The notes beneath the pieces were generated by a model, which saw only the letters and a program-made list of their open reading frames with translations, was not told where the DNA came from and ran no database searches. This document shows, piece by piece, positions 44,807 through 53,786 of a stretch of 64,000 nt of DNA. Both the position numbers and the translations under genes were made by a program. Numbering within the stretch: the stretch's first letter is position 1; each line of letters opens with the position of its first letter. Source of the DNA: Rhizobium grahamii (GTDB lineage Bacteria > Pseudomonadota > Alphaproteobacteria > Rhizobiales > Rhizobiaceae); NCBI RefSeq assembly GCF_009498215.1, contig NZ_CP043498.1, forward strand, positions 434,001 to 498,000, written 5' to 3'.

Positions 44807-45009
44807 GGCGTGGTTCCCGATGCCCAAGCTTTAGACCGATGCGGCCAGCTTGCCCAACCAGAGTTTTTGATAGGGCACGTCAAATGCTGTGATGAATGGT
44901 CGCCCCAGCCCGTGCCGGTGGCGCGTGGCGGCGATTATCGAAATGCGGTTTGCATTGTCGGTGCGATTGGCTATGCCTGAGCTCCGTCCAATCAATCCGG
45001 ATTCTTCCC

Positions 45010-46017
45010 ATGACCAATCCCGTTACCGTCGAAGTCACCCGTGGCGCTCTCGTCGAGAGCCGGCATCGCGGCGCGATCGTTGCCGTCGATGGTGATGGAA
45101 AGGTGGTTTTTTCCGTTGGCGATATCGACGCGGGCGTCTTTCCGCGTTCCGCCTGCAAGGCCATGCAGGCGCTGCCGCTGGTCGAAAGCGGCGCCGCGGA
45201 TGCCTACGGCTTCGGCAACAAGGAGCTGGCGCTTGCCTGCTCCTCGCACAACGGCGAGGACGAGCATGTCGCGCTCGCCGCATCGATGTTGACGAAAGCC
45301 GGGCGCAGCGTGGAGACGCTTGAGTGCGGCGCGCACTGGTCCTCAAGCCAGCGCGTGCTGATCCACCAGGCCCGAACCATGGAAAAGCCGACGGCCCTTC
45401 ACAACAACTGCTCGGGCAAGCACGCCGGCTTCATCTGCGCCTGCTGCCATCAGGATATCGATCCGACAGGCTATGTCGGCTACGATCATCCTCTGCAGAA
45501 GGAAATCCGCGGTACGATGGAAAGCCTGACCGGCGCCACGCTCGGCCACGACAACTGCGGCACGGATGGCTGCTCCATACCGACCTACGCAGCGCCGCTG
45601 CGCGGCCTCGCCCATGGCTTCGCGAAGATGGCGACCGGAACCGGCCTCGATCCGGTACGCGCCAAGGCATCGCGCCGGCTGATCGAGGCCTGCATGGCCG
45701 AACCCTTCTACGTCGCCGGTACCGACCGCGCCTGCACGGCGTTGATGCAGGCAGCTCCCGGGCGCATCTTCGCCAAGACCGGTGCCGAGGGCGTGTTCTG
45801 CGCGGCGGTGCCGGAGCAGGGGATCGCCATTGCGATCAAGTGCGATGACGGACACTCGCGCGCCGCCGAGGCCATGGTTGCCGCCACCCTCAGCCGCTTC
45901 TTCGATAAGGACAGCGCGATTCGCAACGCGCTGACGGCCATGGCCACCGTTTCCATGCACAATTGGAACGGCATTCACGTCGGCGATGTTCGCGCGGTGG
46001 CTGCGCTCACACAGTAA
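45010..46017 (+). CDS. ansA: Zinc-type L-asparaginase (Rhizobium etli ReAV/AnsA family)
   Basis: A 335-residue COG4448 asparaginase. Key residues of the R. etli enzyme can be placed: S47 and K50 in PRSACKAMQ, S79 in CSSHNGE, and the zinc-site residues C135 and K138 in NCSGKHAGF and C189 in NCGTDGC. It hydrolyses asparagine to aspartate and ammonia and is unrelated to the E. coli-type enzyme. ATG at 45010 begins the conserved part; the upstream open frame lacks similarity. It stands alone here, without an aspartase neighbour. Confidence 0.92.
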   Translation: MTNPVTVEVTRGALVESRHRGAIVAVDGDGKVVFSVGDIDAGVFPRSACKAMQALPLVESGAADAYGFGNKELALACSSHNGEDEHVALAASMLTKAGRSVETLECGAHWSSSQRVLIHQARTMEKPTALHNNCSGKHAGFICACCHQDIDPTGYVGYDHPLQKEIRGTMESLTGATLGHDNCGTDGCSIPTYAAPLRGLAHGFAKMATGTGLDPVRAKASRRLIEACMAEPFYVAGTDRACTALMQAAPGRIFAKTGAEGVFCAAVPEQGIAIAIKCDDGHSRAAEAMVAATLSRFFDKDSAIRNALTAMATVSMHNWNGIHVGDVRAVAALTQ

Positions 46018-46157
46018 GCCGTGTCGGAACGGTACAGGGACGCGATCCGGAATAGAAATAACTAATATATGTGAAACTAAAGCCTGCAAGAACGGATGCG
46101 GTTCGGCATGGTTCGGCTACTCTTGGCGAAGTACATCGAACGCCATGAGGGCAGGAT

Positions 46158-46907
46158 ATGTTTGCAGGCCGCTATCTTTGGTGGATGCTGATCGCAATGG
46201 CGATCTTCCTGTTCTTTGCGATGTGCTTTGATTACGTCACATGGGCAACGGTTGCGACTTCGGGCTGTGCGCGTGTCGCCGGCACCTGCGGGCCGATCAT
46301 TCTGACCATGACCGGCTCGATGAAGCCGGCGGGCGTTTATCTTGCCGGCGGTATCATGCTGGCCGTCACCTTCGTCCGCATCCGCTACATCGGCATGAGT
46401 TGGCTCTGGTCGGCCTTCGTCCTGATCCTCTTCATCGCCTCGGCGCCGTTCCCGTTGCTGCTCGCCAATGCCTGGACCGGCCAGCTCAAGCCCGAGACGG
46501 TATTGAGCAATCTGCCGCTCTCCTTCCTCTGCCTCGTCGTTCTCAGCACCTATATCGGCTGGTCCTTCGAGGAGAGCACGGTGAAGCCGCTCGGCAACAA
46601 CCGCATCCGGAGCTTCGTCATCAAGCTCGCAGCCGCCTATGGCGCCTTGATCGTGTTTGCCGAGACGCCGGCCTTCGCCGCGTTTCCCGCACGCCTGCTC
46701 GGCATGCAGTCGCTATCGGCTGCCGTGGCCGCCCTGCAGCCCAAACTCTATGATGCCCTTACCTTCGGCGCCGGCAACGATGCCCTGGGTTACGTGGCAC
46801 TTGCCGTCGTCGCAGTCGGGCTTGCAACGACCTTGCTGCCGGTTGGTATCCTCCGCATACCGGCGTGGCTTTCGCACCCTTTCATGCTTCCAGGATCGCG
46901 ACGTTGA
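46158..46907 (+). CDS. Hypothetical multi-helix membrane protein
   Basis: A 249-residue protein with about six hydrophobic segments, including YLWWMLIAMAIFLFFAMCFD, GVYLAGGIMLAVTFVRIRYI, LWSAFVLILFIASAPFPLLL and LSFLCLVVLSTYIGWSFEES. Two cysteines in SGCARVAGTCGP lie in the first periplasmic loop and could form a disulfide. AGGGCAGG precedes the ATG. No family is recognised. Its last 26 bp overlap the convergent DeoR gene. Confidence 0.65.
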   Translation: MFAGRYLWWMLIAMAIFLFFAMCFDYVTWATVATSGCARVAGTCGPIILTMTGSMKPAGVYLAGGIMLAVTFVRIRYIGMSWLWSAFVLILFIASAPFPLLLANAWTGQLKPETVLSNLPLSFLCLVVLSTYIGWSFEESTVKPLGNNRIRSFVIKLAAAYGALIVFAETPAFAAFPARLLGMQSLSAAVAALQPKLYDALTFGAGNDALGYVALAVVAVGLATTLLPVGILRIPAWLSHPFMLPGSRR

Positions 46908-47637
46908 TCTGGCGATAGGGTTGCAGCTGTGTGCTGTCCGTTTCGGCCGGAACGATCAGCCCTGAGACCTCGCCGACAGGCAGGATCGGGAAGGGCGAAG
47001 CGCGGTCCAGTTTCTCCTCAGTGACGAGCACGTAGGTTTCCGCCGAGCGCGAGGCGATATGCCGCTTGATGGCTGCTTCCTCGAAGTCTCCGGTGCTCAG
47101 CCCGTGCGTCGGATGCGCTGCCGTCACGCCGAGGAAGAAGATATCCGGCCGAAGCAGCGAGATCGCCGCCATGGCGACCGCGCCCGTTGCCACCATGGAA
47201 TGCTTGTAGATCCGGCCGCCGATCAGGATGACCTCGGCGGTCGGATGATGCTCCAGTTCAGCCGCGATCGTCGGGCTGTGCGTCGCCACCGTGAACGGAA
47301 TATCGCGCGGCAGACAGCGAACGATCTCCGCGTTCGTCGTCCCGCCGTCAAGAAAGATCGTTTGCCCCGCCTTGACGAGCGACGCCGCCTTGGCGCCAAG
47401 CCGACGCTTGATATCGAGGGCGATCTCCTTGCGGACCGAAAAGTCAGGCAGGTCGGGCGTCAGCGGGAGCGCCCCGCCATGAACCCGCTTCAGCAACCCG
47501 TCCGCCGCCATTTCCCTGAGATCGCGCCTGATGGTGTCTTCCGACAGCGAAAAGCGCTCCGCGGCGGCCTTTGCGACGACCTGTCCCTCTCGACTGAGAA
47601 TGTCGAGGATCAGCGCCTTGCGTTGTGATGTCAGCAT
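46882..47637 (-). CDS. DeoR family transcriptional regulator
   Basis: A 251-residue DeoR protein. The N-terminal helix-turn-helix is AERFSLSEDTIRRDLREMAA with the family GLLKRVHGGA; the C-terminal sugar-phosphate isomerase-like sensor has IFLDGGTTNAEIVRCLP, VILIGGRIYKHSMVATGAVA and DIFFLGVTAAHPTHGLSTGD. It likely senses a phosphorylated sugar. It is divergent from a DUF4406 gene across a 120-bp region full of CACGA half-sites. Confidence 0.9.
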   Translation of the reverse strand: MLTSQRKALILDILSREGQVVAKAAAERFSLSEDTIRRDLREMAADGLLKRVHGGALPLTPDLPDFSVRKEIALDIKRRLGAKAASLVKAGQTIFLDGGTTNAEIVRCLPRDIPFTVATHSPTIAAELEHHPTAEVILIGGRIYKHSMVATGAVAMAAISLLRPDIFFLGVTAAHPTHGLSTGDFEEAAIKRHIASRSAETYVLVTEEKLDRASPFPILPVGEVSGLIVPAETDSTQLQPYRQINVAILEA

Positions 47638-47670
47638 ATGGCCTCACGAAATTGAACGAATTATCACGAT

Positions 47671-47711
47671 AATGCACGAAATGATTCGACTATCAATGAA
47701 AATCGTGCATT
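47671..47711. promoter_or_regulatory. DeoR-type operator array
   Basis: AATGCACGA (47671-47679) and TCGTGCATT (47703-47711) are perfect 9-bp inverted arms. Further CACGA or TCGTG half-sites lie nearby (TCACGAA at 47644, ATCACGAT at 47664, TTTCGTG at 47711, CGTGCAT at 47724). The spread of sites suggests DeoR tetramer binding or looping over both promoters. Confidence 0.7.
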
Positions 47712-47757
47712 TTCGTGTGGTCCCGTGCATGAAGCCGGGAGTAAAGGAGTTTTGAAA

Positions 47758-48123
47758 ATGTTGATTTTGATCGCAGGTCCTTATCGCTCGGGTACGGGCG
47801 ACGACCCCGCCAAGATGGCGGCCAACCTGAAGCGTCTCGAGGAGCCGTCGCACGCCCTTTTCCAGGCCGGCCATGTCCCGATGATTGGCGAATGGGTCGC
47901 CTTGCCGATCTGGCACGCCGCCGGCGGCAAGACGGTGGGCGATGATCTCTATGAGGAGATCTTCCACCCGGTCGCCGGTCGTCTGTTGCAGCTCTGCGAA
48001 GGTGTGCTGCGGCTGGAGGGCGTCTCCAAGGGCGCCGACAACGACGTCCGTATAGCCCGCGAGCGCGGCATTCCGGTCTGGTACAGGCTTGAGGATGTGC
48101 CCGGCTGCGCCAGGGCTGCATGA
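47758..48123 (+). CDS. DUF4406 / nucleoside 2-deoxyribosyltransferase-like protein
   Basis: A 121-residue single-domain protein. ILIAGPYRSGTGDD near the start and RLEGVSKGADNDVRIARERG near the end match DUF4406, related to nucleoside 2-deoxyribosyltransferases, with a Rossmann-like fold. It may cleave or transfer an N-ribosyl bond; no specific substrate can be given. AAAGGAG precedes the ATG at 47758. Control by the divergent DeoR regulator is suggested by the shared operator region. Confidence 0.78.
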   Translation: MLILIAGPYRSGTGDDPAKMAANLKRLEEPSHALFQAGHVPMIGEWVALPIWHAAGGKTVGDDLYEEIFHPVAGRLLQLCEGVLRLEGVSKGADNDVRIARERGIPVWYRLEDVPGCARAA

Positions 48124-48247
48124 TGGAAGACGGGGACCGTTTGCGCGATCCCCCCGGGGCCGCTCATGCGGTCCCGCTCTCCTCGATGTCGGACATATTC
48201 GTTTGAAGTTTGTCGCGCTATAAGGTGGGCGTCGAAGGGAGACGATC

Positions 48248-48865
48248 ATGCTGACATTGTATTTCGCACCACGGACCTGCGCGCTCGCAAGCCTCATCGC
48301 ACTGGAAGAGTCCGGGCTGCTGTTCACGACGAAGAAACTGAATTTTGCCGAGGGGGAGCAACGCTCTCCCGATTATCTGGCGATCAATCCCAAGGGCAGG
48401 GTTCCCGCGCTGGTGACGGAGCGCGGCGTCATCACCGAGACGCCGGCAATCCTCGCCTACATCGCGCAGATCGCGCCCGCCGCGCAACTGGCGCCGCTCG
48501 ATCCGTTCGAGTTCGCCCGCATGCAGGCTTTCAACAATTACCTGTGCTCGACCGTGCATGTAAACCACGCACATGGCCGTCGCGGCAGCCGCTGGGCTGA
48601 CGACACCGCTGCGCAGGAAGCGATGAAGGCTAAGGTGCCGCAAACCATGGCTGAGGCCTTCGAGGTCATCGATCATAAGATGCTGGAAGGCCCGTGGGTG
48701 ATGGGCGAATATTACTCCGTCGCCGATCCCTATCTCTTCGTCATGACCGGCTGGCTCCGCCCCGACGGCGTCGATCCGATCCACTTCAAGAAGTCGACGG
48801 CGCACTATGCGCAGATGATAGAGCGGCCGGCGGTACAGCGGGCGCTCGAGCGCGAGCAGGCCTAA
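48248..48865 (+). CDS. Glutathione S-transferase (beta-class-like)
   Basis: A 205-residue GST. The N-terminal thioredoxin-fold domain has PRTCALASLIALEESGL with the beta-class cysteine (C11), and PKGRVPALV plus ETPAILAYIAQ form the glutathione site. The C-terminal helical domain includes YYSVADPYLFVMTGWL. It would conjugate glutathione to electrophiles. GAAGGGAG precedes the ATG. It is monocistronic. Confidence 0.88.
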   Translation: MLTLYFAPRTCALASLIALEESGLLFTTKKLNFAEGEQRSPDYLAINPKGRVPALVTERGVITETPAILAYIAQIAPAAQLAPLDPFEFARMQAFNNYLCSTVHVNHAHGRRGSRWADDTAAQEAMKAKVPQTMAEAFEVIDHKMLEGPWVMGEYYSVADPYLFVMTGWLRPDGVDPIHFKKSTAHYAQMIERPAVQRALEREQA

Positions 48866-48940
48866 GAGTTCTCGCTGGAATGCCGCCCCAGTGAGCTATG
48901 ACGTCTGTCGCGGCTAAAATAAGGGAAGAGGTACTGAACA

Positions 48941-49759
48941 ATGTCTACGATCAAAACCAAAGACGGCGTGAACATCTTCTACAAGGACTGGGGATCCGGT
49001 CAGCCGATCGTTTTCAGCCACGGTTGGCCGCTGACAGCGGACGACTGGGATGCCCAGATGATGTACTTCCTCCATCAGGGATATCGGGTGATCGCCCACG
49101 ACCGCCGCGGCCATGGCCGTTCCGACCAGCCCGGCACTGGCAACGACATGGACCACTGGGTTGCTGACCTCGCAGCCCTGACGGAATACCTCGACCTGCG
49201 CGACGCGATCCATATCGGGCACTCGACCGGTGGCGGTGAGGTGGCTCGCTATGTCGCTCGTCACCAGGACCGTGTCGCGAAGGCGGTGCTGGTCGCTTCA
49301 TTGACCCCGAACATGTACCGGAGCGAGGAAAACCCGGCCGGCCAACCGCCGGAATGGTTCGAAGCTATCCGGGCAGGCGTGCTGGGTAACCGGTCGGAGT
49401 TCTTCCGTTTCGTTCCCGAGAATCCGTTCTACGGCTACAACCTCGATGGCGCCAAGCCTTCCGAGGCGGTCATCGCGAACTGGTGGCGCCAAGGCATGAC
49501 CGGCGGTGCTCTCGCCCACTACGCGACGGTCGCCTCTTGGCTCGAGGATTATACCGAAGACCTGAAGAAGATCACCGTACCGGTGTTGGTTATGCATGGC
49601 GAGGCCGATCAAGTGGTCCCATTCGCAAGTTCGGTGCCGCGTGCGGTCAAGCTGCTCAAGAACGGATCGCTGAAGACCTATCCGGGCTACCCCCATGGCA
49701 TGCTGACCACACATGCGGATGTCCTCAATCCTGATCTGCTCGCGTTCATCAAATCTTGA
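48941..49759 (+). CDS. Alpha/beta hydrolase, non-haem chloroperoxidase/arylesterase type
   Basis: A 272-residue alpha/beta hydrolase. The catalytic triad can be placed: S95 in GHSTGG, D223 in GEADQVV and H252 in YPHGM. The start DGVNIFYKDWGSGQPIVFSH, AHDRRGHGRSDQP and the length match the cofactor-free haloperoxidase/arylesterase group. It probably acts as an esterase with perhydrolase side activity. AAGGGAAGAGG precedes the ATG. No signal peptide. Confidence 0.9.
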   Translation: MSTIKTKDGVNIFYKDWGSGQPIVFSHGWPLTADDWDAQMMYFLHQGYRVIAHDRRGHGRSDQPGTGNDMDHWVADLAALTEYLDLRDAIHIGHSTGGGEVARYVARHQDRVAKAVLVASLTPNMYRSEENPAGQPPEWFEAIRAGVLGNRSEFFRFVPENPFYGYNLDGAKPSEAVIANWWRQGMTGGALAHYATVASWLEDYTEDLKKITVPVLVMHGEADQVVPFASSVPRAVKLLKNGSLKTYPGYPHGMLTTHADVLNPDLLAFIKS

Positions 49760-49820
49760 CGACATCGCTCGCCCATCATCGCTTTCGCAAACTGTGGAGG
49801 GTTCGAGGGCGGTAGAATGT

Positions 49821-50171
49821 TCACCCGCGAAAGCGCGCCGCAATCTTTTTCGCGCGAAACCGCCAGGCGCCAATCAACCGTTCCTTCAGTTCCGTGTCGC
49901 TGATCGCGCCGGCCCGCAGCGGCAGGTGCGGCCAGCCGACGTAATGATCGGTCTGATAGTAGATATCGGGCGCCATCTCGATCAGCCGTTCCTTGTCGTC
50001 GATGGGGATCGAAATGACGATGGTCTCGTTGTTCTTGACCGCGACGAAGGATTTCCCTCCGACCTTCAGTGCCGGGTTTCCGTAGGAGGTGCTTTCCTCG
50101 ACGTCGGGGAGTTCGGCTTCCGCCGCGAGGCGCTTGAGACGCGCAAAAATCATATCGACGCTGTCAGTCAT
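49821..50171 (-). CDS. MmcQ/YjbR family protein
   Basis: A 116-residue MmcQ/YjbR protein: GNPALKVGGKSFVAVKNNET and YYQTDHYVGWPHLPLRAGAI, then ELKERLIGAWRFRAKK at the C-terminus. The fold resembles a double-wing DNA-binding domain; the function of the family is not established. It converges on the alpha/beta hydrolase gene and begins near a GGGCAGGGCC stretch. Confidence 0.85.
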   Translation of the reverse strand: MTDSVDMIFARLKRLAAEAELPDVEESTSYGNPALKVGGKSFVAVKNNETIVISIPIDDKERLIEMAPDIYYQTDHYVGWPHLPLRAGAISDTELKERLIGAWRFRAKKIAARFRG

Positions 50172-50219
50172 GGCCCTGCCCGACGATGAGATTTGGGCAG
50201 ACTAACAGATTTCGCTCGC

Positions 50220-50408
50220 TCATGCGCACTTTGCGAGCGGCAGCGGTTTTCTCGCGGGGGTCCGCTGTTGCGCACCGAGCGGCAGGTCCGCCAGCGCAGT
50301 CGGCGACATCCGCGCCAGATCGGGGTGGTAGAGAGGGTCCCGATCGCTATCGGCGCCGTATGGCGGCTCTATCGTTTCGACGCTCAAGAAAAACTTCAGT
50401 ATTTGCAT
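50220..50408 (-). CDS. Small conserved rhizobial-type protein, divergent from LysR gene
   Basis: A 62-residue protein beginning MQILKFFLSVETIEPPYGAD, with DPLYHPDLARMSPTALADLP, a pattern I associate with short uncharacterised rhizobial proteins. The frame extends to 50447, but the ATG at 50408 has a good ribosome site (AGCGAGG) and starts the conserved part. The function is unknown. It is divergent from the LysR gene, 120 bp apart. Confidence 0.55.
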   Translation of the reverse strand: MQILKFFLSVETIEPPYGADSDRDPLYHPDLARMSPTALADLPLGAQQRTPARKPLPLAKCA

Positions 50409-50500
50409 GGCGTACCTCGCTTCCCTCCGGATCGACAAATGGATCATCTGACCGGAATGGCTGAATTATCGAGGTAGAAGGCATGCGTTTCAATTGAGAT

Positions 50501-50516
50501 TACCGGTTGTCCGGTA
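50501..50516 (+). promoter_or_regulatory. LysR-type dyad upstream of the regulator
   Basis: TACCGG (50501-50506), a TTGT spacer and CCGGTA (50511-50516) make a perfect inverted repeat 13 bp before the LysR-family start codon, with T and A ends as in T-N11-A-like boxes. It is likely an autoregulatory site. Confidence 0.5.
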
Positions 50517-50528
50517 TAGAAAAGCTAT

Positions 50529-51425
50529 ATGCGAAACCTGAACTCGGTTCATCTCAATGGATTGCGCGCGCTGGAAGCGGTGGGCCGGCTCGGTTCCCTG
50601 CAGGCGGCTGCCGAAGAACTCGGCGTCTCGATCGGCGCGGTCAGCCAGCAGGTCATCAAGGCCGAAGCGCAGCTCGACCACGTGATCTTCGAGCGCACCT
50701 CGAAAGGCATGGTGGCGACGGAGGCCGGGACGCGCCTGCTGGCGGGCCTCACCGAAGGCTTCAATGCGCTGTCGCAGGCGGTCGCGACCACTCAGCGCCA
50801 CGACGACAGTATTCTGACGGTCTCCGTAGCGCCGGTCTTCGCCGCGCGCTGGCTGGTCTATCGGCTCGATCGCTTTGCCGAGCGGCATCCCGAAATCAGC
50901 CTGCGGATGGACGCAACCACCAGGCTCGTCAATCCGGCGCTCTGCGATGTCGATGTCGGTATCCGTGTCGGCAACGGGCAATGGCCGGATGTGAAAGCGG
51001 AACTGCTGCTGCATCAGGAGGTCTTTCCCGTCTGCTCGCCAGCGGTCGCCGCCCGATTGCGCGAACCCGCCGACATCCTGCAGCTTCCCGCCGTGATCGA
51101 CGGTCGCGCCATGTTCACCTGGGAGGTCTGGATGCGCGAGGCCGGGCTGTCAGGCGCAACGCTCGAGACGCGCCATGTCTTCAACGACGCGTCCCTGTGC
51201 CTCGATGCGGCAATTGCAGGGCAGGGCGTCATGCTCGCCTGGCAGACGCTTGCTGGTTTTGCCCTGCAGCAGGCGCAGCTGGTCGCGCCTTTCGGCATTC
51301 GCGCCAAAACCGGCTTCGGCCACTATTTCGTAACGGCCGAAGGCTCGCGCGAACCAAAGAAGGTGAAGGATTTCAAGGCCTGGATCCGCGAGGAAATGGC
51401 CGGCACCCTCAAGCTCTTTCCCTGA
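50529..51425 (+). CDS. LysR family transcriptional regulator (GcvA-like)
   Basis: A 298-residue LysR protein. The N-terminal helix-turn-helix is GSLQAAAEELGVSIGAVSQQ, the linker helix follows, and the effector domain shows AARWLVYRLDRFAERHPEIS, DVDVGIRVGNGQWPDV and the GcvA-like DASLCLDAAIAGQGVMLAWQ. Its target is probably the small divergent gene or the adjacent GST gene, whose stop abuts its own (51425/51426). Confidence 0.9.
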   Translation: MRNLNSVHLNGLRALEAVGRLGSLQAAAEELGVSIGAVSQQVIKAEAQLDHVIFERTSKGMVATEAGTRLLAGLTEGFNALSQAVATTQRHDDSILTVSVAPVFAARWLVYRLDRFAERHPEISLRMDATTRLVNPALCDVDVGIRVGNGQWPDVKAELLLHQEVFPVCSPAVAARLREPADILQLPAVIDGRAMFTWEVWMREAGLSGATLETRHVFNDASLCLDAAIAGQGVMLAWQTLAGFALQQAQLVAPFGIRAKTGFGHYFVTAEGSREPKKVKDFKAWIREEMAGTLKLFP

Positions 51426-52085
51426 TCAGGTCGGTTCCTGCGACCGTGTTGCCTGCATGGCGATATAGGCCGGTCGCGACTGGCAACGCTTGATCCAGGC
51501 ACTGATGTTGGGATGTGCGTCGAAGAGAGCCTGTTCCGTCTGCGCGTAGCGCAGCACCTCGGCGATGTTGAGGTCGACAGCCGTAAAGCGGTTGCCGACG
51601 ACATATTCGTTCTCAGCCAGATGCTTCTCCAGGGTCGCGAACGCCTTCTTCAGGGACCGGACGGCAACGCTGATCGTCGCCTTGCCTTCGTCGGTGTCCT
51701 GCTTCTCGTTGTCGTAGGTCAGAACGATCTTCACCGTATGCGGCTCGACCTCGGTTGCTGCCCACACCGTCCACATCGTCATCAAACCGTCTTCCTCGAC
51801 TGTTTGGCCGGAAAGAGGCCCGCCATGCTTGCGCGCGAGGTAAAGCGGGATCGCAAGCGACTCGTTCATCACGAGGTCGCCGTCCTTGATGCTGGGGATC
51901 AGCCCCATCGGATTGATCGCGAGAAATTCGGGCGACAGCGTATTGATGGGCGCATCGGCGGCAAGCGGATTGGCGAGGCGTCGAGCCTGGATGACCCGCA
52001 CGGACTGGAATTCCAGCCCCAGTTCCCCGGCCATCCAGTAGACGCGCGAAGCGCGCGAGCGGTAAACCCCGTAGATCGTCAGCAT
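51426..52085 (-). CDS. Glutathione S-transferase family protein
   Basis: A 219-residue GST. The N-terminal domain has [20 protein letters not shown] with serine or arginine rather than cysteine at the catalytic turn, then [20 protein letters not shown] (the glutathione site). The C-terminal helical domain holds [18 protein letters not shown]. It is distinct from the GST at 48248 (low similarity by eye). Electrophile detoxification is likely. Confidence 0.87.
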   Translation of the reverse strand: MLTIYGVYRSRASRVYWMAGELGLEFQSVRVIQARRLANPLAADAPINTLSPEFLAINPMGLIPSIKDGDLVMNESLAIPLYLARKHGGPLSGQTVEEDGLMTMWTVWAATEVEPHTVKIVLTYDNEKQDTDEGKATISVAVRSLKKAFATLEKHLAENEYVVGNRFTAVDLNIAEVLRYAQTEQALFDAHPNISAWIKRCQSRPAYIAMQATRSQEPT

Positions 52086-52184
52086 GTCGATGTCCCCTGT
52101 TGTTCGGTTGCCGCAACCTAGGAGCTGAAAGCCACTGGCGGAAGCCGTCGGGTCTTATGAACCGATGAAAGCTTTTGATGCGTT

Positions 52185-53561
52185 TCAGGAGATGCGGTTA
52201 CGCTCGATCGTCAACTGCGGATAGGAGGAGGAGCCGGCGGTCGCCAGTTCGCCCGATGCCTTCTTGTCCCATTCGAAACCGAGCACGGCGCCGTCAGGCG
52301 TTTCCTGGAACACGTTGTCGGTGATAACGGCGGTTCCGGCACCTTGCGCTACCGACACAGCACAGCCGATCGGCGCCTTGCGGATGATGTTGCCCGTCAC
52401 GACGAGGTTGCGCAGATAGGGACCCCAACCGAGCTGCATGCCCCATCTTGGTGCACCTTCGATGATGTTTCCGGAGATGAGCGTATCGGCCTCGGCGGCA
52501 ATGCCGATTCCGAAGCCGACATCCGGCTTGTACGGTCCCTTGGTAGTCAGGTTGCGCACGACGTTGCCCGTCACGCTCGCCAACCTGCCGCCCTTGTCGA
52601 AGTTGGCGATCGAGATGCCGTTGGCCGCACCATCGACGATGTTGTTGGAGACGACCGCGCCCTCGAACTCGAACTCGACATAGATAGCGGTTTCACCCGA
52701 GCGCTGGCACTGATTGCCGGTGATCTGGATGTCTGACGCCGAGTTGGCGCGGATCGCTGTGAAGGCGCAGTCGGAGATATGGTTGTTCGCCACCATGACG
52801 TTGTCGGCGCGGAAGATGTTGATGCCGTTGCCGTTCTGGCCGGTGCCGCCGTCATTGGCCTTGATCCGGTAGATGCGGTTGCCGGTGATGATGCTGTTGT
52901 CGGCGCCCTTCTTCCAGCGGTGCACGAGAATGCCCCCATTGCCGCAGTCGAAGACCTCGTTGCCGGCAAGCGAGAGCCCGTCGGATTCGACGGCGTAGAT
53001 GCCGGACTGGCCGGCACCCGAGATGCGGCTGCGCTCGATCCGTCCGCCGCATCGTTCGAGCTGAACGCCGTGCTTGCGGCTGCCGCCGATCTCGCAATTG
53101 TCGATCATCACCTCGTCGACGCCGGTGAACTGCAAAAGCGCGCCGGCATAGTCGCCAAGCCATCGGTTCTGCCCGTCGATGACGATGTTCGACAACTCGA
53201 CGCGCTTGATGTTTTCGGCGCTGAAGAGGTGGCCGTCGCCGTTATAGACGATGCGCGAGGCACCCGGCACGCCGGTGATCCGCGTATTGTCGGGCAGGAC
53301 GAGGTTCGAAACCCTGTAGGTGCCGGGCGGCAGGAACACGGGAACGTTCTCAGCCGCTGCCTGATCGATCATCTTCTGCAGGCTGACGCTCTTGCGGTCG
53401 GCAGCATTGGGCATGGTCTTGTACTGGACCGCGTCGATCGTCCCGCGAAGGTCCTGTTGCATCCCGGCCGCGAATGCCGATGGCGCCGCCAAGGCCACGC
53501 CGGAAACGGCGGCAAGACGAAGAAAATCGCGGCGGGAGGTCGACGGCAAAGGTTCTTTCAT
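52185..53561 (-). CDS. Tat-exported parallel beta-helix repeat protein (TIGR03808-like)
   Basis: A 458-residue protein. A twin-arginine signal, STSRRDFLRLAAVSGVALAA, ends near AFAAG. The rest is a pectate-lyase-like right-handed beta-helix with regular turns such as NRIYRIKAND, NNHISDCAFTAIRA, NQCQRSGETAIYV and GNIIEGAPRWGM. TIGR03808 proteins have this layout in Rhizobiales and no known activity; carbohydrate binding or cleavage is plausible. The ATG at 53561 gives the short n-region before RR. Confidence 0.85.
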   Translation of the reverse strand: MKEPLPSTSRRDFLRLAAVSGVALAAPSAFAAGMQQDLRGTIDAVQYKTMPNAADRKSVSLQKMIDQAAAENVPVFLPPGTYRVSNLVLPDNTRITGVPGASRIVYNGDGHLFSAENIKRVELSNIVIDGQNRWLGDYAGALLQFTGVDEVMIDNCEIGGSRKHGVQLERCGGRIERSRISGAGQSGIYAVESDGLSLAGNEVFDCGNGGILVHRWKKGADNSIITGNRIYRIKANDGGTGQNGNGINIFRADNVMVANNHISDCAFTAIRANSASDIQITGNQCQRSGETAIYVEFEFEGAVVSNNIVDGAANGISIANFDKGGRLASVTGNVVRNLTTKGPYKPDVGFGIGIAAEADTLISGNIIEGAPRWGMQLGWGPYLRNLVVTGNIIRKAPIGCAVSVAQGAGTAVITDNVFQETPDGAVLGFEWDKKASGELATAGSSSYPQLTIERNRIS

Positions 53562-53786
53562 AAGGTAAACAATGCAGGAAACGTGCCGCAATTCCTGTCT
53601 CATCTTGGGGCATCTGCGGCCTGTACCTTCGCAGCTGCCGCAAAACTAGAATCGACGCGGAAATATTGTTTTCTCGTTCACCTTTCCATTTAAGCGCGGC
53701 GAAGGAAATCGGGCATATATTTTGCTGCAGTTCAGCTGTGCCCCAGGCTGACACGGCCGCGGCGGCGGTCGTTTCGGAGAGACATC

